A stretch of 64,000 nucleotides of DNA, from positions 9,700-73,699 of the forward strand of contig NZ_DASYCB010000038.1 in the NCBI RefSeq assembly GCF_036500425.1, read 5' to 3'. Numbering within the stretch: the stretch's first letter is position 1; each line of letters starts with the position of its first letter. Source of the stretch: Luteibacter sp036500425 (lineage in GTDB: Bacteria > Pseudomonadota > Gammaproteobacteria > Xanthomonadales > Rhodanobacteraceae). The notes under the pieces are model-generated. The model worked only from the letters and a program-made list of their open reading frames with translations. It was not told the origin of the DNA and searched no databases. This document shows positions 25,602 to 34,419 of this stretch, piece by piece. The translations under genes were made by a program, and so were the position numbers.

Positions 25602-27002
25602 TCACCTCGGGTAAACGATGAACTGGTCGAGCTTGCCGTCAGGCGTAAAATAAGTGGCGGCACCGACGGTCTTGTCAGCACCCTTGATCTTGAAGAACCG
25701 ATAGAACAGTCCGCCTCGCCGGTCGGTGCGCGTCTGCGTCACGTTCACCGATGAGCCTAACGACTTGAGCGACGAGGCAAAGTCAGCCACCACCTGATCG
25801 CTGAAATAGGTGTTCAGCGCATCCGTCATGACGCTGCGATCCGGGCGGCCTTCCTGCAACTGCGCGAACAGGGTTCGCACCGTGCTCAGTGCAGCGGGTG
25901 CCGCCGGGTCGGCCGCCTGGGCGAAAAGAAGGGCTTCGATGTCCGAGGTGAGCTTGTCACTCGTACCCGCGGTCCCATTGGTGAGGACAACAATGGCGAT
26001 GTCATCATCCGGGAAAAGGGTGTTCTGGGTGCGGAATCCCGATGCCTCACCGCCATGGTCCCAGCGCAAATGACCTTCATCGGTGGTACGCACGAACAAG
26101 CCCAGGCCGTAATGGGTGCCCGTGCCATTCGATAGCAGGGTCTCCCTGGAGAGCTCCTTCCGGGACGCGCTGGTAAGGAGTCCATCATGCATCAGCCCGA
26201 TGTCCCAGCGGGCCAGGTCGCTGGCCGTCATGGCGAGGTTTCCCGCCGCCCATATCCAGTATTTCCCTTCAGGATGCGCGGGCCGCGGCGGGCCCAGCGC
26301 GGCGACCTCGTACCCTTGCGGATCGCGCGAGTCCCAGGCCGTCGTGCTGGTATCGATGACCGACGTCATGGCGAGTTTGCCGGTCATACGCGTTCGCATG
26401 AAATCGTCGAGTGACATGCCACTGGCGATTTCGATGATGCGGCCAGCAATCGCGTAGCCGGTATTGCTGTATTCCCAGCGCGTGCCGGGCTCAAAGCTGA
26501 GGGGGCGCTTCCCCCAGTCCGAAAGAATGGCGTTCACCGTGGTCGGCTTCGCCATGTACGGCGCCAGGTAGTCGAGCGGGTAGTAATCGACATACCCGGC
26601 GGTGTGCGAAAGCAACTGCCTTATCGTGATGTCGTTAGCCCGAGTAAGATCCGGAAGGTAACGCGCGACCTTGTCGTCAAGCGATACTTTGCCATCCTGC
26701 ACCAGCAGGAGCATCGCGGCGGCCACGAACTGTTTTGTATTCGAGCCGATCTTGTAGCGCATCTCCGTGGTCGCTGGCGTCCCGGTATCGAGGCGCGCGA
26801 TGCCATAGGCCTTGGTATAAGCGATCTTGCCGTCCTTCACGATCGCCAGGGACACGCTCGGCACGGACGTGTCCTCAAGTGCCTTGTTAACCACGGCGTC
26901 AATGGCTCGCACCGTGTCCGGCGCGAGCTGTGCGGCGGCGCAAACCGGAAGGCATGCGGCAAGCCCAAGGAGGTATCCGAAGATCGTGGTTCTCGTGCGC
27001 AC
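25602..27002 (-). CDS. Beta-lactamase-fold serine hydrolase
   Basis: 466 residues from the chosen GTG, which gives a proper signal peptide (VRTRTTIFGYLLGLAACLP, cleavage near CAAAQ). An in-frame GTG at 27065 would add 21 residues and is less likely. The catalytic SxxK is SNTK (after YKIG), and the YxN motif is YSNTGY, so the class C beta-lactamase/esterase/DD-peptidase fold is clear. Motifs in order: VPSVSLAIVKDGKIAYTKAYG, LLSHTAGY, GTRWEYSNTGYAIAG, HGGEASGF. A C-terminal domain of about 100 residues is of unknown role. The substrate cannot be told; most relatives are esterases or peptidases and not antibiotic resistance enzymes. Confidence 0.9.
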   Translation of the reverse strand: MRTRTTIFGYLLGLAACLPVCAAAQLAPDTVRAIDAVVNKALEDTSVPSVSLAIVKDGKIAYTKAYGIARLDTGTPATTEMRYKIGSNTKQFVAAAMLLLVQDGKVSLDDKVARYLPDLTRANDITIRQLLSHTAGYVDYYPLDYLAPYMAKPTTVNAILSDWGKRPLSFEPGTRWEYSNTGYAIAGRIIEIASGMSLDDFMRTRMTGKLAMTSVIDTSTTAWDSRDPQGYEVAALGPPRPAHPEGKYWIWAAGNLAMTASDLARWDIGLMHDGLLTSASRKELSRETLLSNGTGTHYGLGLFVRTTDEGHLRWDHGGEASGFRTQNTLFPDDDIAIVVLTNGTAGTSDKLTSDIEALLFAQAADPAAPAALSTVRTLFAQLQEGRPDRSVMTDALNTYFSDQVVADFASSLKSLGSSVNVTQTRTDRRGGLFYRFFKIKGADKTVGAATYFTPDGKLDQFIVYPR

Positions 27003-27095
27003 GGCGTGGTTCCAGAACGGGCGGCTCGGTGCCGCGAGGTCATGATGGTGTGTTATTCGATCCACACACCCGTGCCGGAAGCCATGAATCCGCGA

Positions 27096-28262
27096 TCAGG
27101 TTTTCTTGAGTAGCACGGAAAGAATGGGCGGGGTCACCATCGCCGTCAGCAACGACATCGCCACGATCACGGCATAGATCGTCTCGTCGAACACGCCCGC
27201 GGCAAGGCCCAGGCTGGCGATGACCACGCCGACTTCACCGCGCGGGACCATGCCGAAGCCGACGATCGTGGCGCCACGCTTGCCCAGCTTCAGCGCACCC
27301 AGGAAACCACCGGCCAGCTTGGAGAAAATCGCGATCACGGTGACCACGAGCAGGGCGAGCAGGGCTTCCGACGAAGCAAGCGCGCTGAGGTTCACCTTGG
27401 CGCCGGTGACGACGAAGAAGAACGGGGTGAGGAAGGCGAGCAGGGGAGCGGTCTGTTCCTCGAGCTGGTGCCGCTGGCTCGTCTCCGACGCGATCATGCC
27501 GGCCAGGAAGGCGCCGATGATCGCGGCCAGGTGGAAGCGCATGGAGAGGTAGGCCAGGCCCAGGCACAGGGCCAGCACGATGGTCAGCACGGACATCGGG
27601 TTGGAAGGTTTCTCCAGCCAGCCTGAACCACGCCGCATGACTCGGGTACCACCCCAGCCGATCACGGCGACGAATCCGACCGCGCCGACCAACGTGCCGA
27701 CCAGGCTGCCGACATCCACGTTGCCGCCGCCCTGCAACGACGAAACGACGCCGAGCAAGAGCATGGCGAGAATGTCATCGATGACCGCCGCGCCCAGGAT
27801 GATCCGCGACTCCTGCCGCTGCAGGACGCCCAGTTCCTGCAGCACACGCGCGGTGATGCCGGCCGAGGTCGCGACGAAGGCCGCGGCCACGAACATCGAG
27901 CGGATCCAATCGAAACCCGACCCATGCGCCCACAGCGCACCGAGCCCGAACGGGATAAACACCCCGAGGATGCCGACGAGGAAGGCGCTCGCCCCGACCT
28001 TCTTCAGGTCGTCGAGTCGTGTTTCCAGTCCGACTGAGAAAAGGAGCAGGATGACGCCGATTTCGGCGAGCACATCGAGCGGTGTACCGGCCGCGATATC
28101 AGGCAGCGCAACCCAGCCGAGCGCGCTCGGGCCGATGACGCAGCCGGCGGCGATTTCACCCACGACAGCCGGTAATTTAAGGCGTTGCGCGATCTCGCCG
28201 CCGATCTGCGCGGCGACAAAGATGATGAAAAGGGTCAGCAGGATGCCTGCGGAGTCGTGCAT
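27096..28262 (-). CDS. Cation:proton antiporter (CPA2 family, Na+/H+ exchanger domain)
   Basis: 388 residues with about 12 hydrophobic helices and nothing after them, so it lacks the cytoplasmic TrkA-N/RCK domain of KefB/KefC types. Family-like stretches include LPAVVGEIAAGCVIGPSALG, FVATSAGITARVLQELG and AAVIDDILAMLLLGVV; the paired Asp in VIDDI are probable ion-binding residues. Role: exchange of Na+ or K+ for protons in the inner membrane. AGGA lies about 10 bases upstream of the ATG. It sits 55 bases before an MFS pump gene on the same strand. Confidence 0.9.
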   Translation of the reverse strand: MHDSAGILLTLFIIFVAAQIGGEIAQRLKLPAVVGEIAAGCVIGPSALGWVALPDIAAGTPLDVLAEIGVILLLFSVGLETRLDDLKKVGASAFLVGILGVFIPFGLGALWAHGSGFDWIRSMFVAAAFVATSAGITARVLQELGVLQRQESRIILGAAVIDDILAMLLLGVVSSLQGGGNVDVGSLVGTLVGAVGFVAVIGWGGTRVMRRGSGWLEKPSNPMSVLTIVLALCLGLAYLSMRFHLAAIIGAFLAGMIASETSQRHQLEEQTAPLLAFLTPFFFVVTGAKVNLSALASSEALLALLVVTVIAIFSKLAGGFLGALKLGKRGATIVGFGMVPRGEVGVVIASLGLAAGVFDETIYAVIVAMSLLTAMVTPPILSVLLKKT

Positions 28263-28317
28263 GGTGATCGGTCCTGATCAAACGCCGCCGGTAGCCGCGG
28301 CTTCCCGAGGGTAGCCG

Positions 28318-29793
28318 CTATCCGGCCGCCGTGGCGACCCTGGGTTCACGCGTATCGCGCAGGCGGCTGAATACCCAGCTCGCGGCCAGGGTGATCAGGC
28401 CCAGCACGATCACCGACCAGCGGAAGGCCCACACGTAGGGGTGTCGGTCGGACGAGCCGAGGAAGCCGGCCATCAACAGGGTTGCGAGGGCGATACCGAA
28501 GCTCATCGACAGATATTGCGCGGTCGAGGCCATGGAGGAGGCCATCGAAGCCTGCTTCACGTCTACATCCACATACACCAGCGTATTCATCGAGGTGTAC
28601 TGCACGGACATCACCATGCCGTACGCATAAACGAACAAGGCGATGATCCAGGTCGGCGTATCGGTATCCAGCAGCGCGAACGCGCACAGCACGGCGCTGA
28701 CCAGGATCGTGTTGCCGAGCAACAGGCGGCGGTAGCCGAACTGAGCGAGCAGGCGGTGGATGAACGGCTTCACCGTGATCGAGCCCAGCGCCTGCGGCAC
28801 CATCATCAAGCCGGCCACCAGCGGCGACCACCCGCAGCCGATCTGCAGGAACAGCACCAGCAGCAGGTACATGCCGGACACGCCGAGCCGGGTAAACAGG
28901 TTGCCGGCCAGCGCGACCCACACGCTGCGCACCTTCAGCAGGGAGAGATCGCTCACCGGGAACGGCGTGCGCCGGCTATGCCGTACATACAACGCCCCCA
29001 GCAGCACGGCACCGGCGCCCGAAGCCGCGATCCACAGCGGCCGGCCGTGGCCGCCGACCGTCTCCGCGACGAGCAGGCATAGCGCCGAGGTGCCCGCGAA
29101 CAGCACGAAACCGAGCATGTCGAAGCGATTGGCGCGGTCCAGCCGGTAATCCGGCATCTCGCGCGTATTCAGCCACAGGCCGACCAGGCTCACCGGCACG
29201 TTGATCAGGAAGATCAGCCGCCAGTGGGTGTACTCGACGATGGCGCCACCGAGCAGCGGCCCGAACACCGAGCCGAGCAGGCCGAAGGTGGCTACCGTGC
29301 TCATCGAGCTCACGAATTCGCGGCGGTCGATGCTGCGCACCAGCACATACCGGCCTACCGGCATCAACGCCGCGCCGCCCAGGCCTTGTACCACGCGCGC
29401 CGCGACCAGTTGCGGCAGCGATTGCGCAATACCGCACAACAGCGAGCCCAGCGCGAAGACCAGGATCGCACCCGCATAGACCTTGCGTGTACCAAAGCGA
29501 TCGCAAAGCCACGGGCTCATGGGGATGAAAATCGCCAGGGTCAGCACATAGCTGGTCAGCGCGGTGCGCATGCTCAGCGGGGTGACCTCCAGCGCGTTCG
29601 CGATCGACGGCACGGCCGTGTTCACGATGGTGGAATCCAGCGCCTGCATGAAGAAGCCGGCGGCCACCAGCCAGATCAGGCCGCGGTAGCGCGCCTTGCT
29701 GGAGGGCTCGGCCGGAGCCAGGGCGGGTTTGTCAGAGGGTAGGGCGTGGACGTCGGGGGTGTGGGGATTTTCGATGACGTCGTCGGCAGGCAT
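28318..29793 (-). CDS. DHA2-type MFS multidrug exporter
   Basis: 491 residues with 14 predicted helices, the DHA2 layout. Motifs include LDSTIVNTAVPSIANAL (motif D1), LCDRFGTRKVYAGAI (motif A) and RVVQGLGGAALMPVGR (motif B). These are proton-driven drug or metabolite exporters; the substrate is unknown. The ATG at 29793 gives MPADDVIENPHTP. A TATAAT box on the minus strand (29803-29808) ends only nine bases before it, so the transcript may be nearly leaderless; there is no Shine-Dalgarno sequence. No regulator or periplasmic adaptor gene is next to it. Confidence 0.9.
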   Translation of the reverse strand: MPADDVIENPHTPDVHALPSDKPALAPAEPSSKARYRGLIWLVAAGFFMQALDSTIVNTAVPSIANALEVTPLSMRTALTSYVLTLAIFIPMSPWLCDRFGTRKVYAGAILVFALGSLLCGIAQSLPQLVAARVVQGLGGAALMPVGRYVLVRSIDRREFVSSMSTVATFGLLGSVFGPLLGGAIVEYTHWRLIFLINVPVSLVGLWLNTREMPDYRLDRANRFDMLGFVLFAGTSALCLLVAETVGGHGRPLWIAASGAGAVLLGALYVRHSRRTPFPVSDLSLLKVRSVWVALAGNLFTRLGVSGMYLLLVLFLQIGCGWSPLVAGLMMVPQALGSITVKPFIHRLLAQFGYRRLLLGNTILVSAVLCAFALLDTDTPTWIIALFVYAYGMVMSVQYTSMNTLVYVDVDVKQASMASSMASTAQYLSMSFGIALATLLMAGFLGSSDRHPYVWAFRWSVIVLGLITLAASWVFSRLRDTREPRVATAAG

Positions 29794-29802
29794 GGCCAAG
29801 CC

Positions 29803-29808
29803 ATTATA
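29803..29808 (-). promoter_or_regulatory. TATAAT box just upstream of the MFS gene
   Basis: Perfect -10 hexamer on the minus strand with nine bases between it and the ATG at 29793. No clear -35 box is seen 16-18 bases upstream. If used, the transcript would have a leader of only about 0-3 bases. Confidence 0.45.
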
Positions 29809-29828
29809 ACGGAATGGAGATATTGCTT

Positions 29829-29856
29829 TTGACGCCTCTTCGGCCGAACCTTTAAG
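29829..29856 (+). promoter_or_regulatory. Candidate promoter of ligA
   Basis: TTGACG (29829-29834, 5/6 match) and TTTAAG (29851-29856, 4/6 match) are separated by 16 bases. They lie about 40 bases before the ligA ATG and within the divergent gap shared with the MFS gene. Confidence 0.5.
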
Positions 29857-29894
29857 GTCGCGTTGGCCACGCGCCTTCATCACGGATCCTGCAC

Positions 29895-32285
29895 ATGCCC
29901 CACGCCAACACCCCCGTCGACGCCGCCGCGCGTGCCGCCGAGCTTCGCCAGCGCATCGAGGATGCGAACTACAAGTACCACGTGTTGGACGATCCGGACC
30001 TCGCCGACGCCGATTACGACACGTTCGTGCGCGAACTCGAGGGGCTGGAAGCGCAGTACCCGGACCTGGCCACCGATGACTCGCCCACCCGTCGCGTCGG
30101 CGCGCGGGCCCACGGCGGCTTCGCCGAGGTCACCCACGCGGTGCCGATGCTCTCGCTGGGCAATGCCTTCGAGACCGAAGGCGAGTCGGACCGGGAGAAA
30201 TACCGCGAAGTAGCCGACTTCGAACGCCGCATCGAGCAGACCCTGGGTCGTAGCAAGCCGGTATTCTCGGTGGAGCCGAAGCTCGACGGCCTAGCGATCA
30301 GCCTGCGTTACGAAAACGGCGTGTTCGTGCAGGGCGCGACGCGCGGCGATGGCGCCGTCGGTGAAGACGTCACGGCCAACTTGCGCACGGTGAAGGCGAT
30401 CCCGCTACGCCTGCGCGGCGAAGGCTGGCCGCGCGTGCTGGAAGTGCGTGGCGAAGTGATCATGCCGCGCGCCGGCTTCGAAGCCTTCAATGAGCGTGCG
30501 CGCCACCGTGGCGAGAAGCCGCTGGCCAACCCGCGCAACGGGGCCGCCGGCTCACTGCGCCAGCTCGATCCGGCGATTACCGCGAAGCGGCCGTTGGCCT
30601 TTTTCGCTTACGCCGTGGGCCGCGTCGAAGACGGCGAGCTGCCGGAGACGCATTCGGCCACGCTGCAGCAGCTGCGCGCCTGGGGCTTTCCCGTGTCGCC
30701 CGAGGTGTCGACCGCGTCGGGCTTCGACGGCCTGATCGCCTATTTCCGCAAGATCGGTGGCAAACGCGACAGCCTGCCGTACGACATCGACGGCGTCGTC
30801 TACAAGCTCGATGACTACGCAGGCCAGCAGGAAATGGGCTTTGTCTCGCGCGCGCCACGCTGGGCGATCGCGCACAAATACCCCGCGCAGGAGCAGATGA
30901 CGACGGTGGAGGCGATCGAGATCCAGATCGGCCGCACCGGCGCCGCGACGCCCGTGGCGCGCTTGACCCCGGTCTCGGTCGGCGGCGTTACCGTGACCAA
31001 CGCCACCCTGCACAATGCCGATCAGGTTGCCCGTCTCGATGTCCGCGTGGGCGATAGCGTGATCGTGCGCCGCGCGGGCGATGTCATTCCGGAAGTCGCC
31101 CGCGTGGTCGAAGACCACCGCCCGGAGGGCACGGTGCCCTGGCATATGCCGTCGCACTGCCCGGTGTGCAACTCCGAAATCATTCGCGAAGAAGGCGCCG
31201 CGGCGTATCGCTGCTCGGGCGGCCTGATCTGCGCCGCGCAACGCAAGGAAGCGCTGATCCACTTCGCGTCACGTCGTGCCATGGATATCGATGGCCTGGG
31301 CGATCGCTTCGTCGATGCGCTGGTCGAGTTCGACATGGTGAAGACGCCGGCCGACCTGTATGGCCTCACCGTGGAGAGCTTCATCGACATGAAGCGCCGC
31401 GCGGACGAGCGTGATGGCTCGACGCCCGAGACGGTGAAGCAGGGCAAGGTCGCCACCAAGTGGGCCGAGAACCTGGTCGACTCGATCGAGGCCAGCAAGC
31501 ACTCCACGCTGCCGCGCTTTCTGTTCGGCCTCGGCATCATGCATATCGGCGAGAGCACCGCGAAGACCCTGGCGCTGTGGCTGGGTTCGCTCGCGGTAGT
31601 CCGGCGCACGCCCGCACCGGTGTTGCGCGTGCTGCCGGATATCGGCGATGAGGTCGCCACGTCCATCGCCACGTTCTTCGAGCAGGCAGGTAACGAGAAG
31701 GTCGTCGATGCACTGCTCGCCGCGGGCATCACCTTCGCGGATGAAGGTGCGCCATCGCCGAAGCTGCGCGACCGCCTGGGCCTGGACGTCCTGCTCGATT
31801 CGGCCAAGGTGCCGAAGCTCGGCCCGAAAAGCACGGCACTGCTCGGCAAGCAGTACGCCTCGCTGGAGGCGCTGGTGAAGGCCAGCGAGCACCAGTGGAT
31901 CGTGGCTGGCGTGCCGCAGGCTGCGGCATCGAACCTCACCGCCTACCTCGCCGATCCGAAGCAGGCAGCCGAACTGGCGCGCAGCGACTGGGCGATGCGT
32001 GCGCTGCTGGAAGCCCTGCCGGCGCAGGCCGCCGCAGCGTTGCCGCTTGAAGGCCATACCTATGTCATCACCGGCGCCATGGAAACGCTGAAGCGCGACG
32101 ATGCGACGGAGCGCCTCGAATCGCTGGGCGCGAAGGTGGCTGGGTCGGTGTCGAAGAAAACGACGGGCGTGTTCGCGGGCGAAGCCGCGGGCTCGAAGCT
32201 GGACAAGGCCAACGAGCTGGGTGTTCCGGTGCATACGGAAGCGGATCTCATCGCGCTGCTCGAACAGCACGGGGTCGCGCCGTGA
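29895..32285 (+). CDS. ligA: NAD+-dependent DNA ligase LigA
   Basis: 796 residues; seals nicks in replication and repair using NAD+. Order: domain Ia (YKYHVLDDPDLADADYD); nucleotidyltransferase with the adenylated Lys129 in EPKLDGLA; OB fold; Cys4 zinc finger (CPVCNSEI then CSGGLICAAQRK); helix-hairpin-helix region; and a C-terminal BRCT domain (about 720-796, GHTYVITGAMETLKRDDA). It is longer than the ~670 residues of E. coli LigA, mainly from an extra stretch between the zinc finger and HhH region (around 500-530, RRADERDGSTPETVKQGK); such long versions occur in Xanthomonadales. The stop overlaps the epmA start (GTGA). Confidence 0.96.
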   Translation: MPHANTPVDAAARAAELRQRIEDANYKYHVLDDPDLADADYDTFVRELEGLEAQYPDLATDDSPTRRVGARAHGGFAEVTHAVPMLSLGNAFETEGESDREKYREVADFERRIEQTLGRSKPVFSVEPKLDGLAISLRYENGVFVQGATRGDGAVGEDVTANLRTVKAIPLRLRGEGWPRVLEVRGEVIMPRAGFEAFNERARHRGEKPLANPRNGAAGSLRQLDPAITAKRPLAFFAYAVGRVEDGELPETHSATLQQLRAWGFPVSPEVSTASGFDGLIAYFRKIGGKRDSLPYDIDGVVYKLDDYAGQQEMGFVSRAPRWAIAHKYPAQEQMTTVEAIEIQIGRTGAATPVARLTPVSVGGVTVTNATLHNADQVARLDVRVGDSVIVRRAGDVIPEVARVVEDHRPEGTVPWHMPSHCPVCNSEIIREEGAAAYRCSGGLICAAQRKEALIHFASRRAMDIDGLGDRFVDALVEFDMVKTPADLYGLTVESFIDMKRRADERDGSTPETVKQGKVATKWAENLVDSIEASKHSTLPRFLFGLGIMHIGESTAKTLALWLGSLAVVRRTPAPVLRVLPDIGDEVATSIATFFEQAGNEKVVDALLAAGITFADEGAPSPKLRDRLGLDVLLDSAKVPKLGPKSTALLGKQYASLEALVKASEHQWIVAGVPQAAASNLTAYLADPKQAAELARSDWAMRALLEALPAQAAAALPLEGHTYVITGAMETLKRDDATERLESLGAKVAGSVSKKTTGVFAGEAAGSKLDKANELGVPVHTEADLIALLEQHGVAP

Positions 32286-33235
32286 GCCAGGATCTGAAGC
32301 ACCTGCGTCTGCGCGCCGCCACGTACGCGCGCATCCGCGATTTCTTTGCCGAGCGCGGCGTACTTGAGGTGGAAACACCGATGCTCTCGGCGGCAGGCAA
32401 CACGGATCCGAATATCCAGAGTTTCCACACGCGCTTCACCGGCCATGTCGATGCAGGTGCCGCACAGCGCTGGATGCGAACCTCGCCCGAGTTCCCGTTG
32501 AAACGCCTGCTGGCTGCTGGCCTGGGCGATTGCTATGAACTGGGCCGGGTCTTCCGCGATGGCGAGGCCGGCGGCCGGCACAACCCGGAATTCACCATGC
32601 TTGAGTGGTACCGGGTGGGTTGGGATGATGCGCGCCTCGCCCGCGAAGTGATCGACCTGCTCGAGAAGCTGATGCTTCAGGCGGGGCGTACGTTCGATAT
32701 CGTGGAGACGACCTACCGCGGCCTGTTCCATGATGCGGTCGGCGTGGATGCCCTGAGTGATTCCATTGAGGTGTTGCAAGCGGCGATGGGCGATGTGCAC
32801 ATCAACGGCGAAGGTCTCACGCGTGATGACTGGCTCGACCTGCTGATGACCCACCGGATCCAGCCTACCTTCACCCGTGACCGGATCACCGTGGTCTCGG
32901 ATTTCCCGGCCTCGCAGTGTGCGTTGGCGCGAATCCGCAAGGTCGAGCCGCCGGTCGCCGAGCGCTTCGAGGTATATGTCGGGCCGTACGAGGTGGCCAA
33001 CGGCTACCACGAACTCAACGACGCGCAGGAGCAACGTTCCCGGTTCGAGCGTGATAACGCCGTGCGCCGCGAACGTGGGCAGCATGAGGTGCCGATGGAT
33101 GAAAACCTGCTGGCCGTGCTCGGCAACCTGCCCGACTGCGCAGGCGTGGCGCTGGGCGTGGAGCGCTTGCTGATGGTGCTGGCCGATACCGATCGTATCG
33201 CCGATGTGCTTGCTTTTCCGTTTGACGAGGCATGA
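32282..33235 (+). CDS. epmA: EF-P lysine aminoacylase EpmA (GenX/PoxA)
   Basis: 317 residues resembling the catalytic core of class II lysyl-tRNA synthetase without the anticodon domain. Attaches (R)-beta-lysine to elongation factor P, which helps ribosomes through polyproline stretches. Motif 2 is FRDGEAGGRHNPEFTMLEWYR and motif 3 is GVALGVERLLMVL. The GTG start overlaps the ligA stop by four bases, so the two are coupled. Neither efp nor epmB is in the window. Confidence 0.94.
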   Translation: MSQDLKHLRLRAATYARIRDFFAERGVLEVETPMLSAAGNTDPNIQSFHTRFTGHVDAGAAQRWMRTSPEFPLKRLLAAGLGDCYELGRVFRDGEAGGRHNPEFTMLEWYRVGWDDARLAREVIDLLEKLMLQAGRTFDIVETTYRGLFHDAVGVDALSDSIEVLQAAMGDVHINGEGLTRDDWLDLLMTHRIQPTFTRDRITVVSDFPASQCALARIRKVEPPVAERFEVYVGPYEVANGYHELNDAQEQRSRFERDNAVRRERGQHEVPMDENLLAVLGNLPDCAGVALGVERLLMVLADTDRIADVLAFPFDEA

Positions 33236-33243
33236 GGGGAAGC

Positions 33244-33627
33244 ATGCTGAAGGCTATCCACCACGTCGCGATCATCTGCTCGGATTACCCGCGGTCGAAG
33301 GCGTTCTACACCGAGGTGCTCGGTCTGAAGGTGATCCACGAGGTGTACCGCGAGGCGCGCGATTCGTGGAAGCTCGACCTGGAAGTAAGTCCGGGTGTGC
33401 AGATCGAGCTGTTCTCATTTCCCGCACCACCACCACGGGTGTCACGCCCGGAAGCGCAGGGGTTACGGCACATCGCGTTCGCGGTCGCCGACATCGATGA
33501 AGCGGTAGCACGCGTGATATCCCACGGCGTGGCCTGCGAGCCGATCCGCATCGACGAATACACCGGCAAGCGCTACACCTTCTTCGCCGACCCCGACGAC
33601 CAACCCATCGAACTCTACGAAACCTGA
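33244..33627 (+). CDS. VOC family (glyoxalase-like, YaeR type) protein
   Basis: 127 residues forming one vicinal-oxygen-chelate module pair: HHVAIICSDYPRSKAFYTEVLGL, then HIAFAVADIDEAV and DPDDQPIELYE. Probable metal ligands are the early His, the Glu in IELFSF, the His in RHIAFAV and the last Glu in IELYE. YaeR-type proteins have no firm reaction. The ATG at 33244 follows GAGGGG. It lies nine bases after epmA and probably belongs to the ligA-epmA operon. Confidence 0.9.
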   Translation: MLKAIHHVAIICSDYPRSKAFYTEVLGLKVIHEVYREARDSWKLDLEVSPGVQIELFSFPAPPPRVSRPEAQGLRHIAFAVADIDEAVARVISHGVACEPIRIDEYTGKRYTFFADPDDQPIELYET

Positions 33628-33643
33628 CACCGCTCCGGTATTT

Positions 33644-33712
33644 TGTAGGAGCGCGCTTGCGCGCGATTCGAGGTCGTGGCAAGCACCGATCGCGCGCAAG
33701 CGCGCTCCTACA
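33644..33712. repeat. Inverted pair of REP-like palindromes
   Basis: Forward copy 33644-33667 and reverse copy 33689-33712, 21 bases apart. It fills the space between the convergent VOC gene stop (16 bases away) and the DUF2461 stop (10 bases away), so it can serve as a two-sided 3'-end structure. Confidence 0.92.
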
Positions 33713-33722
33713 GGGCGGGGCT

Positions 33723-34412
33723 TTAGAACTCGAGTTCCTGGGCGGCGCAGAGGTAATCGACCATCGGGGCCAGGCGCTTGAAGTTATCGACCACGAACGG
33801 CAGCAATTCGGCCGAACACGCCATCGCCTCGTCGAAATCCTGCCCGGCGGCGAAGTTTTTCCGCTTCAGGTCTTCAATCAGCTCGTGGTTCGCATCGAAC
33901 CCGCGCGGCGGCCGGGTCAGGCTTTCGCCCCACCATGCATAGCGTTCCTGGAACGCCTTGGTATGCGTCGCGCGCTTCCACGAATCCGGGTTATCGGCGA
34001 GGAAATCGCGCAGCTTCTTCAGCACCGGCGATTCCGGATGCCACATGCCACCGCCGACGAAGCATTCGCCCGGCTGGATGTGCAGGTAAAAACCCGGCGC
34101 CTGGATCTCATGCCGGCGCTCGTGGAAGAAGCGTGAGCCCTGCCAGTTCTTGTACGGCTGCTTGTCGTTGGCGAAGCGCGTATCGCGGTGGATGCGGTAC
34201 AGCGAGCCGCCGACCTTGCGCGGGTCCGCCCGGAAATGCGGGCTGATCTTCGCCAGCGGCGCCTGCATGTCGGTGATCAGCGCGGTGAACGGCTCGCGCA
34301 CGTGGCGCTCGTAGTCCTCCTTGTGCGCCTGGAACCATTCGCGGCTGTTATTACGGGCCAGCGCCTTGAAGAACCTGAAGGTGGCGGGCGTGAAATAGGC
34401 GGTATGCGGCAT
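33723..34412 (-). CDS. DUF2461 domain protein
   Basis: 229 residues of the TIGR02453/DUF2461 family, whose function is unknown. Characteristic blocks: YFTPATFRFFKALARNNSREWF, SLYRIHRDTRFANDKQPYK, FYLHIQPGECFVGGGMWHP. I chose the ATG at 34412 because it matches the family start and avoids overlapping sbcB; an ATG at 34454 would overlap it. It follows sbcB by seven bases on the same strand and is probably co-transcribed. Confidence 0.88.
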   Translation of the reverse strand: MPHTAYFTPATFRFFKALARNNSREWFQAHKEDYERHVREPFTALITDMQAPLAKISPHFRADPRKVGGSLYRIHRDTRFANDKQPYKNWQGSRFFHERRHEIQAPGFYLHIQPGECFVGGGMWHPESPVLKKLRDFLADNPDSWKRATHTKAFQERYAWWGESLTRPPRGFDANHELIEDLKRKNFAAGQDFDEAMACSAELLPFVVDNFKRLAPMVDYLCAAQELEF

Positions 34413-34419
34413 AAGGGAC

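Noticed and set aside
28346..28921. 191-aa minus-strand frame inside the MFS gene in a shifted frame
   Set aside because: A same-strand frame-shifted shadow without hydrophobic segments; the 14-helix MFS frame explains the region.
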